DNA of 64,000 nt from Reclinomonas americana ATCC 50394 (taxonomy: Eukaryota > Jakobida > Jakobea > Jakobida): the NCBI GenBank assembly GCA_048213135.1, contig PS015009.1, forward strand, positions 2,046,001-2,110,000, in the 5' to 3' direction. Below the pieces are notes generated by a model. That model saw only the letters and a list, made by a program, of their open reading frames with translations. It had not been told where the DNA came from and searched no databases. This document shows, piece by piece, positions 53,188-61,623 of the stretch. The stretch's first letter is position 1. Every line of letters starts with the position of its first letter. The translations under genes and the position numbers were made by a program.

Positions 53188-55962
53188 TTATAAAGAGTAG
53201 TTAAATGTTATGCTAACGGTGCTGCCGGGTTTGCGTGTAAAGCGATACACATCGGTTCCTTTTTGCAGCCCTTTGTTTTCGTTCACGTTCTGATAGAAGT
53301 ATTGTGTGCGGTTCAGGATGTCGGAATAGTTCAGGCGAACCTCACCTTTGCTTTTCAGCACTTTTTTGGCGAGCTGGAAGTCCAGCAGCGGCCTTGAAGC
53401 TTCGTAGATATCGGGAGAGCCCGCGCCGGCAGAGATATCCCCCACCAGGTAAATACGGTTACCGATCTGGTTGTACAACAGGGTAGCGTTCAGTCCCAGT
53501 TTCTCAATGTCATACAACAGGCCTACGTTGGCAACAAAAGGAGACTGTCCCTGCAGCGGCCTGTTCACATTGAACTTGGAATCTTTTACGCGGCTGTACA
53601 TGTAAGCGCCGTTGGCCTGCAGTGTAAAGTTTTTCAGACCGGCGATGAAATCAAGTTTCTTCCGCATTTCCACTTCCAGTCCGTAAACAGTTGCCTTGTC
53701 GGGGTTCTGGTATGTGAAGGTGCTGGCACCGCCACTGCCTTCGTTGAACAGTTGTTCGATCGGCTTGGAAAAATATTTGTAAAACACACCGGCAGAGAAG
53801 ATTTCACCTGCACGCGGATACAGTTCGTAACGAAGATCGATGTTAGTCACTTTCGTGCGTTGCAGTGTAGGCAGACCCTGTACGGAAGCGTTCAGTTCAA
53901 AGTCGTACAGGTTCAGGAAAGACAGTTCACGCAACTCAGGACGGATAACGGTTTGTGAACCGGATAACCTGATGTTGGTTTTTGCATTCAGTTTATAGGT
54001 AGCGTTGATACCGGGCAGGAAGTCGGTCACTTCACTGTGGGTATGACGCGGGTCATATTTTTTAACACTGCCCACCAGCTGGTCATAGTTCTCTACTCTT
54101 ACACCCCAAACCACGCGAAGGTCTTTGGTGAACTGGTTGTCGAACTGGATGAAACCGGCATTCAGTATGGTGTTGGCCAGGTAACGGAAAGTCCTTCCTT
54201 TAATGGCGTCGAACGCGATCATGTTGTCGTGGCCATTGCCGAAGTTCTGAGGAGCAAAGATCTGGTCGGCAGTCAGCAGGCGCAGGTTAGGATTGTCAAC
54301 GGGCAGGTAGTTGGCAAACAGTTTGGCGTCGTACAGGCGGTCTTTGATCTGCAGCATATAACCACCTTTCACGGTTTGTTTCAGACCCAGCATATTAAAG
54401 TTGTAACTCAGGTCGCCACCGGCGGTATAGATGTAGTCGCTCAGGCTTTGATAGATGCGGCTGCCGCTTTGTTGCGACAGGGAGTTGGCGATTACAGCGC
54501 GGTAAGGATCAGACTCTGTTTCACGGGAATACAGTATCCTGCGCTGGTCGGGAATATAACCGTCGAGTATGTTGAAAGAGCCGTACCATTTCAGTTTGAG
54601 CGGCGCGGTGATGGTATGTTCACCATTGGCCTGTACGGTAAAGAATACGTTTTGTTTGTAAGCCAGTTCAGTACCGGAAAGGTATTTATCGTTACGGCTG
54701 ATATCAACACCGGTTCTTTCTGTAACGGTACTGTTGGTATTTACGTTCACGATCGACTTAATACCGATCTTGTTTTTTGGGTTCAGTTGCAGGCTCAGAC
54801 TTCCGAAAGCGCCGGCTGTTACGTTATCACGGTAACGGTCATCATCAAACATGCTTTCTGTGGTAACAGTAGTGGAGATCTTGTTCAGGTTATTCTCCAG
54901 TTTCAGGTACTGGTTGCTGCGGTTGTAAGAGATGCCGAAGTTACCACCCAGTGTTTTCTTGAATATTTTGGTATTGAAACCACCATTGATCTGTAAAGAA
55001 CTGTTGAGTGACGCGTTGCCTTTGGTGCCGGTCCATTTGTTGGGCATCTGCTTGCCAATGGCTGTCTTTTCGCCGTTGCTCAGGTTATCGAATTCCGATT
55101 TGGTGGTATAGCTGGTGGGCAGGTTGCGTGATCCGTTGTCGATGCCCAGCCATTGCAGGCTGCCGGCTTTATCGCGGTAGAAATCCTTACCGATGGTCTG
55201 CGTGTTGAAACCTGTGCCCAGTTGAACATTGAGGAAATTTTTTGAAGGGATATCTTTGGTATTTACCTGGATAAGACCACCCGCCCATTCACCGGGATAT
55301 TCCGGAACAAAAGCTTTGTTTACCACGATGTTGTCGATCATGGAAGACGGGATCATATCGAAAGAGAAAGTTTTGCGATCGGGTTCAGTGCTGGTGAGCA
55401 GGATGCCATTCAGCATCGCCTGGTTATAACGATCGGCCAGGCCCCTTACCACAATGAAGCGTCCTTCCTGGATACTGGCGCCGGGAATACGTTTCAGTAC
55501 TTCGCCGGTGTTTTTATCGGGTGAACGGCGGATGGCTTCGGAAGAGATAACGGAAGCCACGGTATTGGTATTTTTCTGGAAAGCGATCAGTGCGGCAGCG
55601 CTTTCTTTTCTTGCATTGGTAGTTGATTTTACTACAATGGCATCGGATGTTTTGGCTTTCACTTCCATGGCTACATCCTGTACGGTAACCTTGCCGCTGG
55701 TAACTTCAATGTCTTCCACTTCTTTGGTTACACCATTATAAGAGAACACCAGTGTTGTTTTGGAACCCGCGTCGGCATTGATGACATAGCGTCCTTCAAC
55801 GTCGGTGGCCACACCCTGGTTGGTATTTTTTACGATTACGGAAACACCGGTCAGCGGTAAGCCGGTTTTAGTGTCGGTGATCTTGCCTTCTATCTTGCCT
55901 TTTTGAGCGCTGGCGGTAAAGGAGAGGGTAAAAAGAACAACGAGTAATGATAACAATCTCAT
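53188..55962 (-). CDS. TonB-dependent receptor with N-terminal carboxypeptidase-regulatory domain
   Basis: 924 residues. Signal peptide (about 1-19, ending SFTASA-Q), a CarboxypepD_reg-like domain (about 23-105; GKIEGKITDTKTGLPLTGVS), a plug (about 120-245; IPGASIQEGRFIVVRGLADR, PGEWAGGLIQVNT) and a barrel ending FNYSL. It imports a ligand through the outer membrane using TonB energy. No SusD partner; the next gene encodes a beta-helix lipoprotein. An eight-unit 11-bp array sits just upstream, so phosphate control is likely and a phosphorus-containing ligand is plausible. Confidence 0.93.
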   Translation of the reverse strand: MRLLSLLVVLFTLSFTASAQKGKIEGKITDTKTGLPLTGVSVIVKNTNQGVATDVEGRYVINADAGSKTTLVFSYNGVTKEVEDIEVTSGKVTVQDVAMEVKAKTSDAIVVKSTTNARKESAAALIAFQKNTNTVASVISSEAIRRSPDKNTGEVLKRIPGASIQEGRFIVVRGLADRYNQAMLNGILLTSTEPDRKTFSFDMIPSSMIDNIVVNKAFVPEYPGEWAGGLIQVNTKDIPSKNFLNVQLGTGFNTQTIGKDFYRDKAGSLQWLGIDNGSRNLPTSYTTKSEFDNLSNGEKTAIGKQMPNKWTGTKGNASLNSSLQINGGFNTKIFKKTLGGNFGISYNRSNQYLKLENNLNKISTTVTTESMFDDDRYRDNVTAGAFGSLSLQLNPKNKIGIKSIVNVNTNSTVTERTGVDISRNDKYLSGTELAYKQNVFFTVQANGEHTITAPLKLKWYGSFNILDGYIPDQRRILYSRETESDPYRAVIANSLSQQSGSRIYQSLSDYIYTAGGDLSYNFNMLGLKQTVKGGYMLQIKDRLYDAKLFANYLPVDNPNLRLLTADQIFAPQNFGNGHDNMIAFDAIKGRTFRYLANTILNAGFIQFDNQFTKDLRVVWGVRVENYDQLVGSVKKYDPRHTHSEVTDFLPGINATYKLNAKTNIRLSGSQTVIRPELRELSFLNLYDFELNASVQGLPTLQRTKVTNIDLRYELYPRAGEIFSAGVFYKYFSKPIEQLFNEGSGGASTFTYQNPDKATVYGLEVEMRKKLDFIAGLKNFTLQANGAYMYSRVKDSKFNVNRPLQGQSPFVANVGLLYDIEKLGLNATLLYNQIGNRIYLVGDISAGAGSPDIYEASRPLLDFQLAKKVLKSKGEVRLNYSDILNRTQYFYQNVNENKGLQKGTDVYRFTRKPGSTVSITFNYSL

Positions 55963-55994
55963 GCAATAAAATTTACTGCAAAAAGACGATCATG

Positions 55995-56082
55995 ATGTTA
56001 TGTCAAGATGAACGGAATGTTACCGTAACATTACCTGTATGTTACCGGAATGTTATGGAAATGTTCCCGAAAAGTTACAGGC
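55995..56082 (-). promoter_or_regulatory. Eight-unit 11-bp direct repeat array (Pho box candidate) before the TonB receptor
   Basis: Contiguous phased units on the plus strand: ATGTTATGTCA, AGATGAACGGA (weak), ATGTTACCGTA, ACATTACCTGT, ATGTTACCGGA, ATGTTATGGAA, ATGTTCCCGAA, AAGTTACAGGC. Read on the gene strand the core is GTAACAT, close to the TTAACA repeats of PhoP-type Pho boxes. The -7-like TCTTTTTG (55979-55986) is 8 bp away. Confidence 0.7.
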
Positions 56083-56196
56083 AGTAAGTAGCGGGTATTA
56101 AGTATCGGGTAGCAAGTATAATCTTTCCTCCAGGTTATGACTATGAATATTAATGCAGACTTTGTTTCCTGCTACCTGGTACTTGCTACTCAATAC
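56083..56196. repeat. GTAGCAAGTA-word inverted repeat after the porin gene
   Basis: AGTAAGTAGCGGGTATTAAG and GGGTAGCAAGTA words (56084-56118) face inverted TGCTACCTGG/TACTTGCTAC words (56170-56190). It lies between the porin stop and the TonB receptor array. Confidence 0.55.
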
Positions 56197-56202
56197 AAAA
56201 AG

Positions 56203-57504
56203 CTAGAATCTGAACTGGAGCCTGCAGGTAAACACATCATCCCGCACATCTTTCTCATACCCGGGGAGGCTTGTTTTCTCATTAAATACCTTGTCGTACC
56301 ACAGCACGAGCTTCAGGTTCTCCATTACATAATAGGTATAACCCAATCCCAGGGTGCTGTATTTGATATTGGCCGCATTGAGGTTGGCGCCGGGCTTACC
56401 GATGTCTGTTCCTTTGACATTGGAGTTGGCGTCGTACCAGTCGTATTTTACTGCGAGCTGGTGATGGGGGTTGAAGATATTCTGGAGGAGATAAAAATAA
56501 GCGCCGTTGAAATGACGAATGTAGTACCCTTCAGCACCCGCCAGCAGGGCGGCTGGTGGTTCGCTGCTGTTTTCCGTACCGGTTTGTGTGCCGGCGATGA
56601 ATTCGGCCCTCAGTTCGGTAACACCCATACTGTGTTTGATCTTCAGCTGCGCATCGGCGCCGTAATACACACGGGGAGCAATCTTGCCGCTGTTGCTGAG
56701 TGAAGAGTCTACCTGCATTACCGGGATACCACCGGAAGTATGGGTTCTGTACACGTATTTGGTACCCTGCTGCAGGCCCCCGTTGAAATAGGAAGCCGCG
56801 GCACTGAAAGTGAGTTTTTTTGACAGGGGATAAGGTTTCAGCGCCACACGGGTAATAAAATCCTTATGGCTGTCGAAATCGGCAGTGGCGTTAAGCCCCG
56901 GACCATTGAAAATACCGGCATCTATTTTAAGAAAACGGAGCGGGTGGTCTTTCTTCCTGGGTTCAAAACTGGCCATGGCGCCCAGGTCACGTTCCACCTT
57001 CATCAGTATCTGGCTCATACGTCCGCGTTCGGGGCTTTCGCGGTCGCCCGATCCCAGGTTGAGTTCATAACTGAACGGGCGGGCAAAAAGTCCGGCTGTA
57101 AGGGAGAACAGCTGGTATTTGTTCTCCATCACCCTTCCCCAGAAGTCCCGGGTAAAAAAGCCTTTTTCCGAGCCGTCAAACTGGAAAACAAACTGTACCG
57201 ACGGACCTTTATGCTCTGCAAAGTGTATATAATCGATACGTACCCTGCCACGGCGCAGCATAAAACGGTTGTTGACATTAGGGGCAAAATCGCCGCCATT
57301 GAAGCTTTTGGCGCCTTTTTCCTGCGCCGCCTGGAACTGGGGCTGTACGTAGCCGCTCAGCTTTACACGGTCAAACTTTTTATAGATGCCCAGCATACCC
57401 CGCCCGGTAGCGGTACTGGTATCTACCATGTCCATCAAAAATTGTGACTTTGCTGCATGGGAACAGAGGGCCGCCAGCAGCAGCAGGAAGAGGTTTCTTA
57501 GCAC
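56203..57504 (-). CDS. Phosphate-selective porin O/P-type protein
   Basis: 433 residues. Signal peptide (about 1-20, LRNLFLLLLAALCSHAAKSQ), then barrel strands including KLSGYVQPQFQAAQ, NNRFMLRRGRVRIDY, VQFVFQFDGSE and a final strand ending RLQFRF with the terminal Phe usual for outer-membrane barrels. The family comprises trimeric anion porins such as OprO and OprP. GTG at 57504 gives the best signal peptide; TTG 21 bp upstream is the alternative. It diverges from DUF47-pit, and phased units lie in the shared promoter region. Function in phosphate entry is inferred from family and context. Confidence 0.88.
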   Translation of the reverse strand: MLRNLFLLLLAALCSHAAKSQFLMDMVDTSTATGRGMLGIYKKFDRVKLSGYVQPQFQAAQEKGAKSFNGGDFAPNVNNRFMLRRGRVRIDYIHFAEHKGPSVQFVFQFDGSEKGFFTRDFWGRVMENKYQLFSLTAGLFARPFSYELNLGSGDRESPERGRMSQILMKVERDLGAMASFEPRKKDHPLRFLKIDAGIFNGPGLNATADFDSHKDFITRVALKPYPLSKKLTFSAAASYFNGGLQQGTKYVYRTHTSGGIPVMQVDSSLSNSGKIAPRVYYGADAQLKIKHSMGVTELRAEFIAGTQTGTENSSEPPAALLAGAEGYYIRHFNGAYFYLLQNIFNPHHQLAVKYDWYDANSNVKGTDIGKPGANLNAANIKYSTLGLGYTYYVMENLKLVLWYDKVFNEKTSLPGYEKDVRDDVFTCRLQFRF

Positions 57505-57540
57505 AAAAAGCAAATTTTGGCGCAAAGGAATAACAATTTA

Positions 57541-57573
57541 ATATTACCTCTGTGTTAATAAATTATTACCAAT
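57541..57573. promoter_or_regulatory. Phased 11-bp units (Pho box candidate) between the porin and DUF47 genes
   Basis: ATATTACCTCT, GTGTTAATAAA, TTATTACCAAT: three contiguous units with TTA at positions 4-6, in the same orientation relative to the porin gene as at the other minus-strand targets. A -7-like TTCCTTTG for the porin gene lies 10 bp away at 57523-57530. Confidence 0.5.
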
Positions 57574-57605
57574 TGCAAAGCTGGCTGTTCACGGCCCTAT
57601 AATTC

Positions 57606-57613
57606 TATTTTTG
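57606..57613 (+). promoter_or_regulatory. -7 box for the DUF47-pit operon
   Basis: TATTTTTG, an exact TAnnTTTG match, 17 bp before the DUF47 ATG. A weak CTG -33 element is 18 bp upstream. Confidence 0.45.
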
Positions 57614-57630
57614 CCCCAAAATTTTGAATT

Positions 57631-58278
57631 ATGGCAATTAACTCGATCCTGAAGATATTTCTTCCTAAAGACAGGGTCTTTTTCCAGCTGTTTGAAGATG
57701 TGGCCAAGGTACTGGTCCAAATGGGTGAAAAACTGCATGATGTGGTAAATGAACCCGATTTTGAAAAAAGGGCCAAACTGATTAAGGACCTGGAAGACCT
57801 GGAACACGTAAATGACGACCATACCCACAAAATATTTACTGAGCTGGGCAAGAACTTCATCACTCCTTTCGACAGGGAAGACATTCACTACCTGGCCAGC
57901 GCGCTTGACGATATCGCGGATTACATTTATGCCTCCGCTAAAAAGATCAACTTCTATAAAGTGAACCCGGCAGATACCGGCATCCAGAAGATGGCCGACA
58001 TCATCGCTGAAGGTTGTGTGGCGGTGAACAGGGCCGTAGTGGAACTGCGCAATATGAAGAATATGCGCCAGATCACCGACGCGCTGGTGGCGATCAACAG
58101 CATCGAGAACCAGGGCGACGATATTTTTGACATGAGCATCGAACGTCTTTTTGACACCGAACCCGACGCTAAGGAAGTGATCAAGAAAAGGGAAATATAC
58201 CAGGTGATGGAGATCGTTACCGACAAATGTGAAGACGCAGCCAATGTGATCGAATCGATCATCGTGAAATACGCTTAA
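57631..58278 (+). CDS. DUF47 (PhoU-like) protein
   Basis: 215 residues, helical, similar in build to PhoU. It carries FITPFDREDIHYLASALDDI (about 71-90), typical of DUF47, and ends EDAANVIESIIVKYA. DUF47 proteins act with Pit-family phosphate transporters, often as regulators of phosphate uptake. Here it is 21 bp before pit on the same strand. It probably stays in the cytoplasm at the membrane. ATG at 57631 is the only plausible start. Confidence 0.92.
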   Translation: MAINSILKIFLPKDRVFFQLFEDVAKVLVQMGEKLHDVVNEPDFEKRAKLIKDLEDLEHVNDDHTHKIFTELGKNFITPFDREDIHYLASALDDIADYIYASAKKINFYKVNPADTGIQKMADIIAEGCVAVNRAVVELRNMKNMRQITDALVAINSIENQGDDIFDMSIERLFDTEPDAKEVIKKREIYQVMEIVTDKCEDAANVIESIIVKYA

Positions 58279-58299
58279 CCCTGATCAGCCCCCTTAACT

Positions 58300-59439
58300 A
58301 TGTCTACAATTCTCATCGTTATTATCATACTTGCCATTGCATTCGATTATATCAATGGCTTTCACGATGCGGCCAATTCTATCGCTACCATCGTTTCTAC
58401 CAAGGTACTCACACCATTCCAGGCAGTAATATGGGCGGCCTTCTTCAATTTCGTCGCCTTCTTCATTTTCAGTGACCACGCGGTTGCCAATACCGTTGCC
58501 AAAACCGTTCGGCCCGATATTGTTTCAGGCACATCCGGTATGGTCATTATCCTTGCAGGTCTTATCGCCGCCATTTTCTGGAATCTGCTCACCTGGTGGT
58601 ATGGAATTCCTTCCTCCTCGTCGCATACCCTTATTGGCGGTTTTGCCGGAGCGGCTATTGCGCATGCGGGTTTCAGCAGTATCGACGGTGCCATGATCCT
58701 TAAAACGGTCATCTTCATTTTGCTGGCGCCGCTTATCGGTATGCTTATTTCCATTTTCATTACCATTATTACCATACAAAAGAATTTCTGGCTCAAGATC
58801 GCCATCATCGCGGTGGTCGTGTCGGCCTGCGTTCTTTTCGTGCCTTTCAAAAAAGAATTTGAAAGATGGGCGCTGCTGGGACTGGGTATCATTTTCGTAG
58901 CTACTTATTTTTATAATTATCTCAGGGGTGAAACGGCCCATCGTACCACCAACATGTATAAAAAACTGCAGCTGGTATCATCCGCGGCATTCAGTGTAGG
59001 ACATGGCGGCGCCGATGCGCAGAAAGTAATGGGTATCATTACCGCGGCGCTGATCGCCGGTGGACAGATCGACAAGTTCAGCGATATGCCCGACTGGGTA
59101 CCGCTGGCCTGCTACACGGCTATTGGCCTGGGTACCATGAGCGGCGGCTGGAAGATCGTGAAGACCATGGGTACGAAGATCACTAAAGTAACACCGCTGG
59201 AAGGTGTTTGCGCTGAAACGGCGGGTGCTATTACCCTGTTCACCGCGGCTAACCTGGGCGCTCCGGTAAGTACAACGCATACCATCACCGGTTCCATCAT
59301 TGGCGTAGGCGCTACCAAGCGTTTGAGCGCCGTAAGGTGGGGCGTAACCGTGAACCTGGTATGGGCGTGGGTGCTTACCATACCCGTGAGCGGACTGCTG
59401 GCAGCATTGGTCTACCTGCTGCTCCACGCTATATTGTAA
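58300..59439 (+). CDS. pit: Inorganic phosphate transporter, Pit family
   Basis: 379 residues with about ten membrane segments. Family duplications are visible: FDYINGFHDAANSIATIVST (about 16-35) and SVGHGGADAQKVMGIITAAL (about 234-253), with GIPSSSSHTLIGGFAG and APVSTTHTITGSIIG. It takes up phosphate with protons or as a metal phosphate. It follows the DUF47 gene in an operon and is ended by a terminator at 59469. The gene symbol is by family. Confidence 0.94.
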   Translation: MSTILIVIIILAIAFDYINGFHDAANSIATIVSTKVLTPFQAVIWAAFFNFVAFFIFSDHAVANTVAKTVRPDIVSGTSGMVIILAGLIAAIFWNLLTWWYGIPSSSSHTLIGGFAGAAIAHAGFSSIDGAMILKTVIFILLAPLIGMLISIFITIITIQKNFWLKIAIIAVVVSACVLFVPFKKEFERWALLGLGIIFVATYFYNYLRGETAHRTTNMYKKLQLVSSAAFSVGHGGADAQKVMGIITAALIAGGQIDKFSDMPDWVPLACYTAIGLGTMSGGWKIVKTMGTKITKVTPLEGVCAETAGAITLFTAANLGAPVSTTHTITGSIIGVGATKRLSAVRWGVTVNLVWAWVLTIPVSGLLAALVYLLLHAIL

Positions 59440-59468
59440 TGTAATTATCCCATCATTTTATACAAGGA

Positions 59469-59503
59469 ATCACTCATCGCATGGGTGATTTTTCTTTTCT
59501 TTG
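59469..59503 (+). terminator. Terminator after pit
   Basis: ATCACTCAT and ATGGGTGAT pair (one G-T) around CGC, followed by TTTTTCTTTTCTTT. It overlaps the -7-like TTTCTTTG just before galE, so galE may be near-leaderless. Confidence 0.8.
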
Positions 59504-59507
59504 CATC

Positions 59508-60563
59508 ATGAAAAAAATTCTGGTAACGGGCGGTTGCGGCTATATCGGGGCACACACAGTGGTGGACCTGGTAGAGCATGGATTTGAAGTGATCTCTGCC
59601 GACAATAATTCCCGCAGCCATGAATCCATACTGAGGGGCGTGGAAAAGATCACCGGTAAAAAGATTAAGAACTATAAGGTTGACCTGTGCAGTTATGACG
59701 ATACTTTCGCCGTATTCCAGGAAAATGCTGATATCGAAGGTATCATTCATTTCGCGGCCTATAAAGCGGTGGGCGAATCGGTGGAGAAACCCCTTCTTTA
59801 TTTTGAGAATAACCTCACTTCCCTCATCAACGTACTCAAATGCGCTGAAGAATTCAAGGTGAAATATTTCGTGTTCTCTTCTTCCTGTACTGTGTACGGC
59901 AACCCCGACGCTGTGCCGGTTACTGAGCAAACGCCGCAGAAACCAGCAGAATCGCCCTACGGCGCCACTAAGCAAATGGGCGAACAGATTGTACAGGAAA
60001 CAACCGCTGGGAACGGTTCCCATGCCATCCTCCTCCGTTATTTCAATCCCGTAGGGGCGCATCCTTCTATTGAGATCGGCGAAATGCCGGTAGGCAAACC
60101 TGCCAACCTGGTGCCGGCCATTACCCAGACCGCCATAGGCAAACTGCCCCTGATGCAGGTGTGGGGCGATGACTATCCCACACGTGACGGCAGCTGTGTA
60201 CGCGACTATATTCATGTAAGCGATATCGCCCATGCCCATACCCTGGCCCTGCAACGCATGGCAGGAGGGGGGCAGCAGGCGGCCACGGAAATATTCAACC
60301 TGGGTACAGGAACCGGGTATACCGTGCTGGAAGTGATCAGGGAGTTTGAAAAAGTGTCCGGCGTTAGCCTCAATTACCGTATTGGCGGTCGTCGTGCCGG
60401 GGATGTGATCGCCATTTATGCCGATAATGAAAAAGCCCGTGAAGTGCTGGGCTGGACACCCCAATACAGCCTCACCGATATGATGAACAGCGCCTGGAAA
60501 TGGGAACTGCGGCTGAAAGCCGATGAAAACCTTTTTGCGGCAAAGCACGCCGGGCTCAACTGA
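59508..60563 (+). CDS. galE: UDP-glucose 4-epimerase
   Basis: 351 residues. NAD-binding motif GGCGYIGAH near the N-terminus, SSSCTVYGNPD (about 126-136) with the catalytic Ser/Thr, and the YGATK active-site Tyr/Lys pair (about 155-159), then LRYFNPVGAHPS and RDYIHVSDIAHAH. It interconverts UDP-glucose and UDP-galactose, feeding surface polysaccharide. ATG at 59508 (MKKILVTGG) is chosen; a start 27 bp upstream would lie in the pit terminator. Confidence 0.96.
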   Translation: MKKILVTGGCGYIGAHTVVDLVEHGFEVISADNNSRSHESILRGVEKITGKKIKNYKVDLCSYDDTFAVFQENADIEGIIHFAAYKAVGESVEKPLLYFENNLTSLINVLKCAEEFKVKYFVFSSSCTVYGNPDAVPVTEQTPQKPAESPYGATKQMGEQIVQETTAGNGSHAILLRYFNPVGAHPSIEIGEMPVGKPANLVPAITQTAIGKLPLMQVWGDDYPTRDGSCVRDYIHVSDIAHAHTLALQRMAGGGQQAATEIFNLGTGTGYTVLEVIREFEKVSGVSLNYRIGGRRAGDVIAIYADNEKAREVLGWTPQYSLTDMMNSAWKWELRLKADENLFAAKHAGLN

Positions 60564-60685
60564 TTTGCCTTACCTTCGCCTTCCATTGATCCCCCTCTGC
60601 AAAATAACCAGGACCATTTCCTTTGATGAACCCTAACAACCGGTTGATGATTGCTCATAATCTGCCGGAGTAAAACCCAAACCTC

Positions 60686-61438
60686 ATGCTTAAAAATGCC
60701 GGGGGCATTATATTGCTGCTATCCGTGCTGTTGCTCACAGCATGTAAAAAATTTGAAAAAGCCGGTTATATGGACGCGCCGGGTATCGTACTCACTTTTG
60801 ATGACGACCGGGTCGATAACTGGTATAAATACCTGCCACTGCTGGATTCCGCCGGTGCTAGGGCCACTTTCTACATCTGCAAGTACAACCGGATGACACC
60901 GGACCAGAAAGACAAACTCCGCATCATCCGCAGTCATGGTCACGAGATCGCCTACCACAGCACCAATCATTACAATATGATGGACTACGTATACCGGTTT
61001 CACCATACACCGCAGGACCTGATGCAGTGTGAAATAGAAGCGGGCCTGAAAATGATGAACCGCGATGGTTTTTACCCCGAGACCTTCGCCTATCCGTATG
61101 GTGCCCACAACGGTCTCTTCGACAAAATGCTGATGCGCTACTTCAAAAGTGTAAGGGCGCTGAACGGGTCGCAGGACTTTTCAAAAAGCATTGTCGCCAC
61201 GCAAAAAAATGATATACTGTATGGCCTCGGTATCGATAAAAGCAGCAAACGCAGTGATGGGGATATACTGACAGTGCTGGAATCGGCCCAAAGCAATAAT
61301 GCCTGTGCCGTACTCGTGGCACACGATATCAATACCAGCAGCCGCCTCAGCGTTACCCTTGAACGCCTTCGTATGATCTTCGATTTCGCGAAGAAGGAAG
61401 GGATGAAATTCTATACCGCCAGGGAAATATCTGATTGA
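60686..61438 (+). CDS. Polysaccharide deacetylase (NodB) lipoprotein
   Basis: 250 residues. Lipoprotein signal (LLSVLLLTAC, Cys 20), then NodB motifs: VLTFDDDRVDNW (about 33-44; catalytic and metal Asp), RSHGHEIAYHSTNH (metal His pair), and TFAYPYGAHNGLF. CE4 enzymes remove acetyl groups from N-acetylglucosamine polymers such as peptidoglycan, chitin or poly-GlcNAc. It acts at a membrane facing the periplasm or outside. Substrate unknown. A hairpin follows at 61471-61496. Confidence 0.92.
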   Translation: MLKNAGGIILLLSVLLLTACKKFEKAGYMDAPGIVLTFDDDRVDNWYKYLPLLDSAGARATFYICKYNRMTPDQKDKLRIIRSHGHEIAYHSTNHYNMMDYVYRFHHTPQDLMQCEIEAGLKMMNRDGFYPETFAYPYGAHNGLFDKMLMRYFKSVRALNGSQDFSKSIVATQKNDILYGLGIDKSSKRSDGDILTVLESAQSNNACAVLVAHDINTSSRLSVTLERLRMIFDFAKKEGMKFYTAREISD

Positions 61439-61470
61439 TTTGAAAATGAGTTGCTGTTCTTTGTGTTCCG

Positions 61471-61496
61471 CCGGGGTCATCCGGAGGAGACCCCGG
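61471..61496 (+). other. GC-rich hairpin after the deacetylase gene
   Basis: CCGGGGTC and GACCCCGG pair over 8 bp around a 10-nt loop. No T run follows, so it may be an mRNA 3'-end stabiliser or part of a Rho-dependent end. The rest of the 185-bp gap includes an AATGTGCGAATA word (61568-61579, minus strand). Confidence 0.45.
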
Positions 61497-61623
61497 TGTT
61501 GTCCTGCCTGGAATTTCCACAGCGGCACCATTTCTTTCCCCATTATCCCATCATCAAATCAGCATATTCGCACATTTGCATTACCTTGCGGCATCTTTCA
61601 GCATCAACTTAAACAGATATTTT

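Noticed and set aside
55995-56082. Reading the 11-bp array as a CRISPR
   Set aside because: Units are contiguous, 11 bp long, without spacers, and no cas gene is near.
56017-56082. Reading the array as a chance microsatellite
   Set aside because: The units differ outside the core while period and core persist, and the same core and orientation occur upstream of three other phosphate-linked genes.
59445-60548. 367-codon open frame antisense to galE
   Set aside because: The sense strand encodes a full-length GalE with all motifs; the antisense translation resembles no family and is a by-product of codon use.
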